Numbered from the stretch's first letter, positions 43,064 through 52,017 are shown. The stretch: DNA of 64,000 bases from an uncultured bacterium (GCA_949282195.1 CASDOW010000002.1:62001-126000); one strand, 5' to 3'. The notes: generated from the sequence alone by a model not told the origin. A program made the numbers and translations.

Positions 43064-43939
43064 ATGAAAAAAATATTAATATTGGTATCATTAATTTTAT
43101 TTTGCACATCTGCACATGCTCAAGATAATGCAGTTCAAACATACAGCGAAGAAAATAAATTTGGGCTAATTAAAAATGAGCAAAAAATTACAGAAGCAAA
43201 ATATAATAAGCTAATTCGACTAAAAGACAGCTCATGGTTATTTTTATATAAAAATAAATTTGGCATCATGGATAATGACGGAAATATTTTAGTTGAGCCA
43301 AAATTTACACAAGCCCAAAGATACGTCGGCAGATTTGCAAAACTGGGTTCAAAAGGATTATATTGTTTGTTTGATGAAAATGCAAATTTAATTATTCCGC
43401 AAGAATACAGTGCAATCGAAATACTTTACGGAAAAATGTTTTTAGTTGAAAAAAACTACAAATACGGCTTAATTAGTTTTAACGGCGATATTATACTTGC
43501 ACCAATTGCGGATGATATCTATATGCCAAGACCCAATATTTTAAAAATATCATATGACGGTGTGTGGCATGAAATTGAACAAAAATCCAGAGATACAATA
43601 GAACTTCCAAAAGACATATCCGAAATCAGTCAAGATAGTGAAAACTTCACTGTCAAACAAATTATTGACCAGCCAATTACAAGTGCCGGTTATGGAGTCG
43701 TTAGTGCAAGCGATTATTTAATTAAAGTATTTTCATCAATTTCACCTGCTTACGAACAAACGATAGATGAATTAATATTAAACCATGGGGCTGATACTGC
43801 AACAATATTAATGAAATCTTCTTGGCTTGTTAAATTCCCGTTTGTTTACGGTAAAAATTATTTTAAAAATCTGACAGCACCAAACAATGGTCCTTTAGCA
43901 GATGTTAAAGCTAATTTAAAAAACAAAATGAGCAATTAA
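43064..43939 (+). CDS. Exported WG-repeat protein
   Basis: 291 residues. Signal peptide KKILILVSLILFCTSAHAQ. Three or four WG-type beta repeats follow: FGLIKNEQKITEAKYNKLIR, FGIMDNDGNILVEPKFTQAQ, LYCLFDENANLIIPQEYSAI and YGLISFNGDIILAPIADDIY. A C-terminal helical part of ~100 residues is unique. WG repeats are surface or periplasmic binding modules of unknown ligand. Its stop overlaps the convergent gene by 4 bp. Confidence 0.8.
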   Translation: MKKILILVSLILFCTSAHAQDNAVQTYSEENKFGLIKNEQKITEAKYNKLIRLKDSSWLFLYKNKFGIMDNDGNILVEPKFTQAQRYVGRFAKLGSKGLYCLFDENANLIIPQEYSAIEILYGKMFLVEKNYKYGLISFNGDIILAPIADDIYMPRPNILKISYDGVWHEIEQKSRDTIELPKDISEISQDSENFTVKQIIDQPITSAGYGVVSASDYLIKVFSSISPAYEQTIDELILNHGADTATILMKSSWLVKFPFVYGKNYFKNLTAPNNGPLADVKANLKNKMSN

Positions 43940-45414
43940 CCCATTAAGCCATTTTCAAAATCAAGAAACAAATTCCTTATAATTGGGTCATCAATAGCAT
44001 CAATGCCTTTGGTTTTATATAGCTCGATATATTCAGAAGCTTTCTTGTGAGCTAAACTAAATTCTTCTGTGCCTGCTTCACTCCAATAACTTTTTCTATA
44101 TTTAGCTAAAATAACCTGTTCTTTAGGCGGCAATTCTTCATCAGGAAGATTCTTTGCGATAATGGAAGAAACATAGCCATCTTGTTTTGCTAAATCAGAA
44201 GCAACAAATCTAGTCATAGGACAAAGCGACCAAATAATTTTCATTCTCAATCTTTGAATTGGAGAATTCAATTCATCCCTAACTAATCTGTCAGCTTTCG
44301 CAGCTTCTTTTCTTTGTGCTTGCAAAAGCGAATTTTCAAATTGTTTTTTATCAACAAAAGCCTTTGTTTTTTCGTCTCGTAAATTAATAAAAACACATTT
44401 TGAATCATCTTTAAAGATATATTCAGGAATTATATCTAATTCACCATTTAAAATAGCTTCATCTAAATCAGTTTTTCTTATATTCAAATTTTTTGCAAGT
44501 TTTGAAGTAGAAACAATATTTGGATTACTACCTCTTAATATCGATAAAACGTATTCAGAATTTGAATATGGCATAATATCAACAAGAGCCCTAATTTTAT
44601 CCCCTTGAGGAGTTTGAACTCTTTCATAAATACCCGGTAGTTGTTTTGTTCTTAAAAGCTCAGCCAAATGGTTAGCACTTGAATAACCAAGCTTGCTAAG
44701 ATAAGTTACAGGTACATAAATCGGCTCCATATTGCCATTAACACTTTCATTTTTATAATATTTTTTAGATGGAACAGGATTTAATCTGGCATGTTGAACC
44801 AATGTTGATTTATTTATTTCATCAGTTAAATCAAAAACATAAGAATCAAGGCTTTCACCTTCTTTGTATTCGGCTTCAAGTGGCCTTAGGGAATTATCTT
44901 TTAAAAATTGAATTAAAGTTCCGCGAGATATGTTATATTCAAATTCTAACTGCTTGTAATTTCTGCAATTTGGCATTTTTTCTTGGACAAATGAAAGAAA
45001 ATTTGCATTTTGAGGTGACTGTGTATCAATAAAAGCACTTGATAACAAAGTTCTTGGTATCAAATCGAAATCAAACTTCTCGCCACGCAACCATTTTACA
45101 ACCGGCAAATAAGATTCTAGCCCCATAGTTTTTGCTAAACCGGACACATCTTTAATAGTCGGATCATCTTTTGCCTGTTGCTCTCTTGTTTTCTTTGGAA
45201 TATCAGGGTTATACAAAAAAGCCATTTTTGGGTTTGTTTGGCTTCTTTTTTTATACATTTCCAAATCTTCTTCTCGGTTTCTGGCTTTTGTTTCAGCATT
45301 TCCGGTAAAAATAAAGCTATCGGATTTTAAATTAGGCAAAGACACAAACTGATTAAATGCTTTTGGAGCATTTTTTTTAACTGTTGGATTTTGTAAAATT
45401 AAATTTATTTTCAT
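43936..45414 (-). CDS. Lineage-specific protein with several HTH/excisionase-like repeats
   Basis: About 492 residues from ATG 45412-45414; the longer frame crosses the ribosomal terminator and was dropped. N-terminus MKINLILQNPTVKKNAPKAF runs to FIFTG near residue 42, like other lineage proteins here. The body has four similar ~55-residue units: DVSGLAKTMGLESYLPVVKW, EFEYNISRGTLIQFLKDNSL, VTYLSKLGYSSANHLAELL and STSKLAKNLNIRKTDLDEAI. Each is followed by short strands, as in MerR/excisionase HTH folds. A DNA-binding array is possible but unproven. Confidence 0.6.
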   Translation of the reverse strand: MKINLILQNPTVKKNAPKAFNQFVSLPNLKSDSFIFTGNAETKARNREEDLEMYKKRSQTNPKMAFLYNPDIPKKTREQQAKDDPTIKDVSGLAKTMGLESYLPVVKWLRGEKFDFDLIPRTLLSSAFIDTQSPQNANFLSFVQEKMPNCRNYKQLEFEYNISRGTLIQFLKDNSLRPLEAEYKEGESLDSYVFDLTDEINKSTLVQHARLNPVPSKKYYKNESVNGNMEPIYVPVTYLSKLGYSSANHLAELLRTKQLPGIYERVQTPQGDKIRALVDIMPYSNSEYVLSILRGSNPNIVSTSKLAKNLNIRKTDLDEAILNGELDIIPEYIFKDDSKCVFINLRDEKTKAFVDKKQFENSLLQAQRKEAAKADRLVRDELNSPIQRLRMKIIWSLCPMTRFVASDLAKQDGYVSSIIAKNLPDEELPPKEQVILAKYRKSYWSEAGTEEFSLAHKKASEYIELYKTKGIDAIDDPIIRNLFLDFENGLMG

Positions 45415-45451
45415 AACATCATATATAAAACAAATGGAGAAAAAAAATTGC

Positions 45452-45486
45452 CAAAAAAAAATGATTGGATAAAAACATCCAATCAT
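45452..45486 (-). terminator. Terminator of the ribosomal cluster
   Basis: Minus strand ATGATTGGAT / ATCCAATCAT (10-bp stem, 6-nt loop) followed by nine consecutive T. It lies 18 bp after the rplR stop. Confidence 0.92.
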
Positions 45487-45503
45487 TTTTATATTTTTTT
45501 GAA

Positions 45504-45866
45504 CTAGAATTGCAAACCGGCTTCTCTTGCAGCATCTGCTAAAGCTGCAACTCTACCATGGAACAAGAAACCGCCTCTATCAAATACAACGCCTTCAATA
45601 CCTTTAGCAAGCGCCTTTTTAGCAACATCAGCGCCAACAACTTTAGCAGCTTCGATATTACCGCCGTGTTTTAAGCCAAGTTCTTTAACTTTTGATGAAG
45701 ATGAGCAAATTGTAACACCTTTAACATCATCAATAACTTGAGCATAAATATGTTTTGTAGAACGATATACTGCCAAACGAGGCCATTGAGCATCTCCAGA
45801 AATTTTAAGACGTACTCTTTGGTGTCTTTTTCTTGCTTGTTCTTTTCTGTTAATTGTTTTAATCAT
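45504..45866 (-). CDS. rplR: 50S ribosomal protein L18
   Basis: 120 residues, complete. [35 protein letters not shown] and [20 protein letters not shown] are the L18 core; it binds 5S rRNA. It is the last gene of this cluster: rpsE, rpmD, rplO and secY, which usually follow, are absent and a terminator follows instead. Confidence 0.97.
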   Translation of the reverse strand: MIKTINRKEQARKRHQRVRLKISGDAQWPRLAVYRSTKHIYAQVIDDVKGVTICSSSSKVKELGLKHGGNIEAAKVVGADVAKKALAKGIEGVVFDRGGFLFHGRVAALADAAREAGLQF

Positions 45867-45937
45867 TTTTCTTTCCTTTCACCAAAACCGAGTCCTCAAA
45901 AAAGGTCGATTTATATTGGCAATAATTTATTTAACGA

Positions 45938-46477
45938 CTATTTTTTACCTGCTTTACCAACTTTTCTTGCGATATATTCGCCTTCATATTTAACACCCTT
46001 ACCTTTATATACTTCAGGCGGACGTTTAGAACGAATTAAAGCAGCTATATCGCCAACCATTTGTTTGTTTGAACCTGATACAGTGATTTTTGTATTAGCT
46101 TCAACAGAAATTGTAATACCTTGTGGAGGTTCAACAATAACAGGGTGTGAATAACCTAATGAAAGGTTGATTGCACTTCCTTGCATTGCTGCACGGTAAC
46201 CTACACCAACGATTTCCAATTTCTTTTCAAACGGAGTTTTAACACCAGTAACGGCATTAAAAATTAAAGTTCTAAATAAACCATGTAAGCTTCTTGATTT
46301 TCTATCTTCAGCTTTTCTGTTAACAACAATTTCTTTGTCGTTAATTACAACTTCGATTTCAGAAGGAATTTCAACACATTCTGTGCCTTTAGGGCCTTTT
46401 GCGCTTAATTTTGAACCTTCTAATTTTACTTCAACCCCATCAGGAATTGAGATTGGTAATTTGCCTATTCTTGACAT
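45938..46477 (-). CDS. rplF: 50S ribosomal protein L6
   Basis: 179 residues, complete. MSRIGKLPISIPDGVEV, HGLFRTLIFNAVTGV, and the C-terminal RSKRPPEVYKGKGVKYEGEY are diagnostic. AAAAGGAGAAAG precedes ATG. The 227 bp upstream of it hold a GC-rich insert that separates it from rpsH. Confidence 0.97.
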   Translation of the reverse strand: MSRIGKLPISIPDGVEVKLEGSKLSAKGPKGTECVEIPSEIEVVINDKEIVVNRKAEDRKSRSLHGLFRTLIFNAVTGVKTPFEKKLEIVGVGYRAAMQGSAINLSLGYSHPVIVEPPQGITISVEANTKITVSGSNKQMVGDIAALIRSKRPPEVYKGKGVKYEGEYIARKVGKAGKK

Positions 46478-46704
46478 TTTTCTTTCTCCTTTTGCTTAAC
46501 TAGCGGGAACGCATCGTATTGTAACGATTTAACCCTTATACTTTACTTTTTTTGCTATTCACATTGTTCACTATATAAAGTAAACTTGCTTTGGTCTTCG
46601 TGCTTTGCGCCAAGCTCAACGCTTGCCGCATGGCGCTATCGCACACTTCTGCCTTTTTCGTTTTCATTGGGCGCAGTCGCGCCACAATTCAAACTTCAAA
46701 AGGT
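46478..46704 (-). other. GC-rich intergenic insert inside the ribosomal cluster
   Basis: A 227-bp gap where ribosomal genes normally sit within a few bases. Its part 46595-46685 is much richer in G and C than the flanks and contains nested inverted repeats: GCGCC (46607-46611) with GGCGC (46632-46636), enclosing AAGC/GCTT, and a second GGGCGCAGTCGCGCC near 46670. A 43-codon frame (46536-46667, minus; MKTKKAEVCDSAMRQALSLA) lacks a Shine-Dalgarno and is doubtful. The block looks like an inserted palindromic repeat. Confidence 0.5.
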
Positions 46705-47100
46705 TTACCATACATAGCAAAGAACTTCGCCGCCAAGTTTATTTGTACGAGCAGCTTTCTCGGTCATCAAACCTTTAGAAGTTGAAATAACCGCAATTCC
46801 CATACCGTCAAATACTCTTGGCATATTTTTTGCTTTTGAATATACTCTTAAGCCCGGTTTAGAAACTCTTTGTAACCCTGTGATAACACCTTGTCCGTTG
46901 TTATATTTAAGAGTAACTGTAAGATTTTTAAAACCGTCTTTTTCTTCAACAACATAACCTTCAACGTAACCTTCTTCTTTAAGTACTTTAACTAATTGTT
47001 CTTTAAGGTTTGATGACGGCATAGAAACTGTTTCGTGTTTAACCATGTTTGCATTTCTGATACGTGTTAAAGCATCAGCGATTGGATCATTGATTGTCAT
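46705..47100 (-). CDS. rpsH: 30S ribosomal protein S8
   Basis: 131 residues, complete. MTINDPIADALTRIRNANM, RVSKPGLRVYSKAKNMPRV, GIAVISTSKGLMTEKAAR and the typical ending GGEVLCYVW. It binds helix 21 of 16S rRNA. It starts a new transcription unit with its own promoter and a 50-nt leader that holds a small hairpin (ACTTG/CAAGT) before the AAAGGA Shine-Dalgarno. Confidence 0.97.
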   Translation of the reverse strand: MTINDPIADALTRIRNANMVKHETVSMPSSNLKEQLVKVLKEEGYVEGYVVEEKDGFKNLTVTLKYNNGQGVITGLQRVSKPGLRVYSKAKNMPRVFDGMGIAVISTSKGLMTEKAARTNKLGGEVLCYVW

Positions 47101-47156
47101 TTGTTTTTCCTTTCTACTTGCAAGAACAAGTCTTGTAGTTTAGTGTAAGCCTAAAT

Positions 47157-47185
47157 ATCATATTTTAAACATAAATTTTATGCAA
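47157..47185 (-). promoter_or_regulatory. Promoter for rpsH-rplF-rplR
   Basis: Minus strand TTGCAT (47180-47185), 17-bp spacer, TATGAT (47157-47162). It lies directly after the rpsN terminator and ~56 nt before the rpsH ATG. Confidence 0.65.
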
Positions 47186-47213
47186 ATAAAATATTAAATT
47201 ATATTAACATAAC

Positions 47214-47245
47214 AAAAGAACATATCCACAGGGATATGTTCTTTT
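47214..47245 (-). terminator. Terminator between rpsN and rpsH
   Basis: 14-bp perfect stem AAAAGAACATATCC / GGATATGTTCTTTT with a 4-nt loop. The minus-strand tail is TTTTGTT, somewhat short, so read-through is possible. It begins 13 bp after the rpsN stop. Confidence 0.75.
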
Positions 47246-47258
47246 AACTTTTATTTTA

Positions 47259-47465
47259 CTACCAAGAAGCTTTGGTTACACCCGGCAATAAACCTTGGTG
47301 AGCCATTTTTCTAAGGCAGATTCTGCAGATACCAAAATCACGATGAAAACCGTGAGGTCTGCCGCAAATTGAACAACGGTTATGAAGTCTAACTCTTGGG
47401 TATTTGCCCTTAGCAGCTAAAGCTTCACGTTTGTGTTCTTTGTCTATCATTGCTTTTTTAGCCAT
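47259..47465 (-). CDS. rpsN: 30S ribosomal protein S14, zinc-binding (type Z)
   Basis: 68 residues. [20 protein letters not shown] then [20 protein letters not shown] supplies the two zinc CxxC pairs of the short S14 form. The ~7 extra N-terminal residues over the usual 61 are minor. Last gene before the internal terminator. Confidence 0.96.
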   Translation of the reverse strand: MAKKAMIDKEHKREALAAKGKYPRVRLHNRCSICGRPHGFHRDFGICRICLRKMAHQGLLPGVTKASW

Positions 47466-47489
47466 TTCTAAAATTATCTCCTATATTTA

Positions 47490-48044
47490 TTATTTATTTT
47501 TAAAAGGCATACCTAAGTGTCTTAACAAACTTCTTGCTTCATCATCAGTTCTTGCTGTTGTGATGATTGAAACATTCATACCCTTAACAATATCAACTTC
47601 TTCATAATGAATTTCAGGGAATAATGATTGTTCTTTTAAACCAAAAGTGTAATTTCCGCGTCCGTCAAAACTTTTTGGGCTAACACCTCTAAAGTCACGA
47701 ATACGAGGAAGCACAACACAAACTAATTTTTGGAAGAAATCATACATTCTTTCGCCTCTAAGAGTAACCATTGCACCAACAGGCATTCCTTCTCTTAGTT
47801 TGTATGAAGCAATTGATTTTTTAGCCTTTGTTGATAAAGCTTTTTGACCTGCAATTTTTGTTAATTGATTTACAATTGTTTCAGCAAGCTTAGAATTGTG
47901 AGAAGCTTCACCAACACCCATGTTTAGAACAATCTTAGACATTTTAGGAATTTGCATATCATTAGAATATGAAAATTCTTCTTTTAATTTTGCTCTAACT
48001 TCGTTATTGTAACGGTCTTTTAAATTACCGGTGCTTTTAGACAT
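47490..48044 (-). CDS. rplE: 50S ribosomal protein L5
   Basis: 184 residues, complete. [56 protein letters not shown] and [20 protein letters not shown]. It contacts 5S rRNA. A stable hairpin sits just before its Shine-Dalgarno (AAAAGGAAAAG). Confidence 0.97.
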   Translation of the reverse strand: MSKSTGNLKDRYNNEVRAKLKEEFSYSNDMQIPKMSKIVLNMGVGEASHNSKLAETIVNQLTKIAGQKALSTKAKKSIASYKLREGMPVGAMVTLRGERMYDFFQKLVCVVLPRIRDFRGVSPKSFDGRGNYTFGLKEQSLFPEIHYEEVDIVKGMNVSIITTARTDDEARSLLRHLGMPFKNK

Positions 48045-48068
48045 TTTCTTTTCCTTTTACTTAGCCTT

Positions 48069-48103
48069 TGAAATCCTGCTATCTATAAGCCTGTCGGATT
48101 TCA
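48069..48103 (-). promoter_or_regulatory. Hairpin in the rplX-rplE gap, possible translational control site
   Basis: Minus strand TGAAATCC / GGATTTCA, 8-bp stem around a 19-nt loop, lying 25 nt before the rplE ATG. In E. coli, S8 represses the spc operon by binding mRNA at the rplE start, so the position fits; I cannot see the S8 core site itself. Confidence 0.35.
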
Positions 48104-48123
48104 ATGCCCCACAATCACGTGGT

Positions 48124-48474
48124 CTACACATCAATTGTTTCGCCGCATTTAGCACAAACGCGAACTTTTTTACCGTCTTTTACAACTTTTTTAACTCTTG
48201 TTGCTTTTTCACAAGACGGGCAGCAAATCATAACTTTTGAAGCATTCAAAGGTTTAGCAATTTTGTTTAAACCACCTTGAACACCAGCCATAGGATTTGC
48301 TTTTTGGGCTTTAGTTACAACATTCACACCGTCAACTAAAACAGTTCCTTTAGCTAAGTCAACTTCTTTTACGTTACCTTGTTTTCCTTTATCTTTACCG
48401 GAAACAACAATAACACGGTCGCCAACTTTGGTATGAAGTTTTTTATTTGCCAAATTTTTGTCATTTTTAGCCAT
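48124..48474 (-). CDS. rplX: 50S ribosomal protein L24, zinc-ribbon variant
   Basis: 116 residues. KOW motif GDRVIVVSGKDKGKQGNVKE near the N-terminus. The C-terminal region reads VMICCPSCEKATRVKK and KVRVCAKCGETIDV: two CxxC pairs, so this is the zinc-binding form of L24 seen in some phyla. Confidence 0.96.
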   Translation of the reverse strand: MAKNDKNLANKKLHTKVGDRVIVVSGKDKGKQGNVKEVDLAKGTVLVDGVNVVTKAQKANPMAGVQGGLNKIAKPLNASKVMICCPSCEKATRVKKVVKDGKKVRVCAKCGETIDV

Positions 48475-48497
48475 TTTACTTATTTCCTATTACTTTA

Positions 48498-48866
48498 TTA
48501 TATTACTTCCGGAGCTAGAGAAATAATTTTCATGAAATTCTTTTCTCTAAGTTCTCTTGCAACAGGTCCAAATACACGTGTGCCACGAGGAGCACCGTCT
48601 TTTGCTATAATAACAGCGGCATTATCATCAAAACGAATAACAGATCCGTCATTGCGTTTAATATCATGTTTTGTTCTAACGACAACTGCAGTTACAACAT
48701 CAGATTTTTTTACGGGCATATTGGGAGTTGCGTCTTTAACGGCAGCGATAATTGTATCGCCAACGCTTGCATATTTTTTATTACTTGAACCCATAACACG
48801 GATGCAAAGAAGTTCTTTAGCACCTGTATTATCAGCAACTTGTAATCTGGTTTCTTGTTGTATCAT
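48498..48866 (-). CDS. rplN: 50S ribosomal protein L14
   Basis: 122 residues, complete. [37 protein letters not shown] and [20 protein letters not shown]. Standard spacing to rplX and rpsQ. Confidence 0.98.
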   Translation of the reverse strand: MIQQETRLQVADNTGAKELLCIRVMGSSNKKYASVGDTIIAAVKDATPNMPVKKSDVVTAVVVRTKHDIKRNDGSVIRFDDNAAVIIAKDGAPRGTRVFGPVARELREKNFMKIISLAPEVI

Positions 48867-48890
48867 ATCTTGTTACCTTACTTATTTTAA

Positions 48891-49136
48891 CTACTTAGCA
48901 ACGCTTACAACTTTATCTAAAGTCCAACGGATAGAACCTGAAAGAGGTTTAGATTCAACAATTGTAACAACATCGCCTACACGACATTGATTTTCAGCAT
49001 CACGAACTTTGAAGTTCTTTGTGAAAGTCATTGTTTTTTTGTATTTCTTGTGAGCTTTGTGTTCAGCAACTTCAACAACAATTGCTTTATCCATTTTGTC
49101 GCTCACAACAGTACCTTGTTTTACTTTTTTAGGCAT
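48891..49136 (-). CDS. rpsQ: 30S ribosomal protein S17
   Basis: 81 residues, complete. KQGTVVSDKMDKAIVVEVAE, YKKTMTFTKNFKVRDAEN and VTIVESKPLSGSIRWTLDKV. Confidence 0.97.
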   Translation of the reverse strand: MPKKVKQGTVVSDKMDKAIVVEVAEHKAHKKYKKTMTFTKNFKVRDAENQCRVGDVVTIVESKPLSGSIRWTLDKVVSVAK

Positions 49137-49148
49137 TTGATTATTTCC

Positions 49149-49346
49149 TTATGCTTGTTGTTCTTTTTGTCTTAAAATAGTCTTCGCACGTGCAATTTCT
49201 CTTTTTTTATTTTTGATAGATGCAGTGTTTTCCAACTGTTTTAATTTATTGTGTCCCATTTTTAAAGTAAATAATTCTTTTTTTGATTCAAGAATTAAAT
49301 CCTTTAATTCATCTATTGTTTTTTCTTTTATTTCTTGAAGTTTCAT
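49149..49346 (-). CDS. rpmC: 50S ribosomal protein L29
   Basis: 65 residues, complete. MKLQEIKEKTIDELKDLILE, KELFTLKMGHNKLKQLENTA and KREIARAKTILRQKE. It normally contacts L23 at the tunnel exit, which matters because rplW is broken here. Confidence 0.96.
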   Translation of the reverse strand: MKLQEIKEKTIDELKDLILESKKELFTLKMGHNKLKQLENTASIKNKKREIARAKTILRQKEQQA

Positions 49347-49353
49347 TTAGTAC

Positions 49354-49758
49354 CTACTTTTCTACTACTCTTAATTTGATTGGCAATTTTTGAGCAGCTA
49401 AGTTTAGTGCTTCAATAGCATCTTCTTTAATATCGAATGCTACTTCGAATAAAATTCTGCCGGGTTTAACAACTGCAACCCAATATTCAGGATTACCTTT
49501 ACCTTTACCCATACGAGTTTCAGCAGGTTTTGCAGTAATTGGTTTATCCGGAAAAATTTTAATCCAAACATTACCGCCACGTTTAATTTTTCTTGTTATA
49601 ACACGACGAGCAGCTTCGATTTGTCTTGAAGTAATCCAGGCAGGTTCAAGCGCTTGCAAACCGTATTGACCAAACTCAAGATTGCAACCTCTTGTTTCTG
49701 TTCCTTTCATATTGCCTTTCATTTTTTTACGAAACTTTGTCTTTTTAGGCATTAACAT
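49354..49758 (-). CDS. rplP: 50S ribosomal protein L16
   Basis: 134 residues, complete. [39 protein letters not shown]-type block ([20 protein letters not shown]), and [20 protein letters not shown]. Confidence 0.98.
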   Translation of the reverse strand: MLMPKKTKFRKKMKGNMKGTETRGCNLEFGQYGLQALEPAWITSRQIEAARRVITRKIKRGGNVWIKIFPDKPITAKPAETRMGKGKGNPEYWVAVVKPGRILFEVAFDIKEDAIEALNLAAQKLPIKLRVVEK

Positions 49759-49788
49759 TTTTATATTTCTCCTAGTTTATTACTTAAG

Positions 49789-50538
49789 TTATGCTTGCTC
49801 AGCTGCAGGAGCTTCTTGTTGTTCACCACGTTTAGAACGTCTTTGAAAACGACCGTTTTCTTTTGCAGCAGGTTTTTTAACTTTAATGTTTTGATCAGCT
49901 TTTTCGCCGGGTAATAAATCACCTTTAAATACCCAAACTTTAACGCCGATTTTACCCATTATAGTATCAGCTTCCGCAAAACCGTATTGAACATCAGCTC
50001 TAAGAGTTTGAAGAGGAATTCTTCCTTCTTTTGCCCATTCTGATCTTGCGATTTCAGCGCCGCCTAAACGACCTGATACCATAACTTTGATACCTTGAAC
50101 ACCTGCACGCATTGTTCTTTGCATTGCTTGTTTCATAGCACGTCTGAATGCAACACGTTTTTCCAATTGAAGTGCAATGTTTTCAGCAACCAATTGAGCG
50201 TCAACATCAACTCTTGCAACTTCTACAACGTCAATTGTTACAGTGTGAGTTTTAATAAGTTTTTGAACTGCAGCTCTTAACTCATCAATGCCTTGACCGC
50301 CACGACCTACAACAATACCAGGTTTAGCAGTTACAACAGTAACATTTACGTTATTAGCTTTTCTTGCAATATTTATTCTTGATACGCCCGCAGTATAAAG
50401 TTTTTTCTTGATAAATTTTCTTATTACTGCGTCTTGTGCAATATTAAGTGCATATTGACCTTTTTTTGCAAACCATGTAGAAACCCATGGTTCAATAATA
50501 CCTACTCTAAATCCGGTTGGATGTGTTTTTTGTCCCAT
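49789..50538 (-). CDS. rpsC: 30S ribosomal protein S3
   Basis: 249 residues, complete. [20 protein letters not shown] domain [15 protein letters not shown], and [17 protein letters not shown]. The C-terminal tail ([18 protein letters not shown]) is a lineage extension. Its Shine-Dalgarno overlaps the original rplV stop (CTAGGAG). Confidence 0.98.
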   Translation of the reverse strand: MGQKTHPTGFRVGIIEPWVSTWFAKKGQYALNIAQDAVIRKFIKKKLYTAGVSRINIARKANNVNVTVVTAKPGIVVGRGGQGIDELRAAVQKLIKTHTVTIDVVEVARVDVDAQLVAENIALQLEKRVAFRRAMKQAMQRTMRAGVQGIKVMVSGRLGGAEIARSEWAKEGRIPLQTLRADVQYGFAEADTIMGKIGVKVWVFKGDLLPGEKADQNIKVKKPAAKENGRFQRRSKRGEQQEAPAAEQA

Positions 50539-50547
50539 GTCTTTCTC

Positions 50548-50858
50548 CTAGTCCTTTGCTACTTTCACTGTTAAATGAGATGTTCTTTTTAATCTCGTCT
50601 AACACGTCTGTATGTAGGAGCCTCATCAGCATAAATTTCAGAAATTTTAAGCACATCAGCTGTTGCCCCAAATTTTTCGGAAGCATTTGCAATAGCAGCA
50701 TTTAAGTTTTTTTCAACTATGCGGGCTGCAAAATAAGGCATGAACTTAAGCATTCTTTGAGCTTCAGTTGCTTTTTTGCCACGAATTAGATTAATCACTC
50801 TGCGGATTTTTCTAACCGTCATTTTAATATCTGTTTGTTTTGATATAGCTTCTTGCAT
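50548..50858 (-). pseudogene. rplV: 50S ribosomal protein L22, disrupted by a 22-nt deletion
   Basis: The first frame reads MQEAISKQTDIKMTVRKIRR to EIYADEAPTYRRVRRD and stops at residue 89 (50589). Two bases over, the sequence continues with TRLKRTSHLTVKVAKD and a TAG at 50548-50550, the normal L22 C-terminus. The segment usually reading PRAxGRA, at the tip of the beta-hairpin that reaches the exit tunnel, is missing at about 50596-50600. Restoring 22 nt gives exactly 110 residues, the usual length. The gene is essential, so this is either a true deletion with another source of L22 or an assembly error. Confidence 0.85.
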
Positions 50859-50889
50859 TTTATTATTTCCTTAAAGTTATTTCTAATAA

Positions 50890-51168
50890 TTATTTCTTCT
50901 TGGCTGTCTTATCAGCGGCATGACCTCTGTAAGTTCTTGTTAGTGCAAATTCACCTAATTTATGACCAACCATTTGTTCAGTTACATAAACCGGCACGTG
51001 AGTTTTACCGTTGTGAACTGCAATTGTGTGACCTAACATGTCAGGCACAATCATAGAAGCTCTTGACCAAGTTTTGATAACTTTCTTTTCGTTTTTTTCA
51101 TTCATTGCATTAATCTTTTTTTGTAAAGATTCATGAACGTATGGACCTTTTTTTAATGAACGAGCCAT
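50890..51168 (-). CDS. rpsS: 30S ribosomal protein S19
   Basis: 92 residues, complete. [39 protein letters not shown] and [20 protein letters not shown]. Confidence 0.98.
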   Translation of the reverse strand: MARSLKKGPYVHESLQKKINAMNEKNEKKVIKTWSRASMIVPDMLGHTIAVHNGKTHVPVYVTEQMVGHKLGEFALTRTYRGHAADKTAKKK

Positions 51169-51185
51169 CTATTTATGTTCTCCTT

Positions 51186-52013
51186 TTATTTTTTTCTTCT
51201 TCTTACTATCAACTTACTTGAAGCTTTCTTAGGATTACGAGTCTTGTAACCAAGAGCCGGTTTGCCCCAAGGAGTTTTCGGATTACCACCGGGACCTGTT
51301 TTACCTTCACCACCACCATGAGGGTGATCAACAGGGTTCATAGTAACACCACGTACTGTTGGTTTAATACCTAAGTAACGAGTTCTTCCGGCTTTACCGG
51401 TTGATAGGTTTTTATATTCAGAGTTACCTAAAACGCCGATTGTTGCATAACAATCTTTTCTTACCATTCTCATTTCTGAAGAAGGAAGTTTTAAAGTAAC
51501 GTAATTACCTTCTTTTGCCATAACTTGAGCGGAATTACCGGCACTTCTTGCCATTTTACCGCCTCTTCCCGGTCTTAATTCAATATTATGAACTAAAGCA
51601 CCAAGAGGAATAGAATCAAGAGGAAGCGCATTACCCACTGAAATTTCAACTTCGGGACCAGAACAGATTTTTGCCCCTACTTGTAAACCTTCCGGACATA
51701 AAATGTATCTTTTTTCGCCATCGGCATAGTTTACTAAACAAATTCTAACATTTCTGTTAGGATCATATTCAATTGTCATAACAGTGCCTACTACGCCGAT
51801 TTTATCTCTTTTAAAATCAACTACACGATAAGCTCTTTTATGACCGCCACCAATGTGTCTTGTGGTAATTCTTCCGGTATTATTTCTACCGCCTGTTTTA
51901 GTTAAAGATTTAACTAAAGATTTTTCAGGAGTAGATGTTGTGATTTCTGAATAATCCGGTCTTGTCATACCCCTTTGACCAGGTGAAGTTGGATTAATTT
52001 TTCTAGTTGCCAT
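51186..52013 (-). CDS. rplB: 50S ribosomal protein L2
   Basis: 275 residues, complete. [60 protein letters not shown] and [20 protein letters not shown], the last block containing the conserved peptidyl-transferase-centre His. Confidence 0.98.
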   Translation of the reverse strand: MATRKINPTSPGQRGMTRPDYSEITTSTPEKSLVKSLTKTGGRNNTGRITTRHIGGGHKRAYRVVDFKRDKIGVVGTVMTIEYDPNRNVRICLVNYADGEKRYILCPEGLQVGAKICSGPEVEISVGNALPLDSIPLGALVHNIELRPGRGGKMARSAGNSAQVMAKEGNYVTLKLPSSEMRMVRKDCYATIGVLGNSEYKNLSTGKAGRTRYLGIKPTVRGVTMNPVDHPHGGGEGKTGPGGNPKTPWGKPALGYKTRNPKKASSKLIVRRRKK

Positions 52014-52017
52014 AATC

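Noticed and set aside
45415-45486. N-terminal extension of the multi-HTH-like protein
   Set aside because: It would be translated through the ribosomal terminator; MKINLILQNP matches the tag pattern of sister proteins.
46536-46667. 43-codon frame across the GC-rich insert
   Set aside because: No Shine-Dalgarno, codon use unlike neighbouring genes, and it runs through the palindromes; treated as part of the insert.
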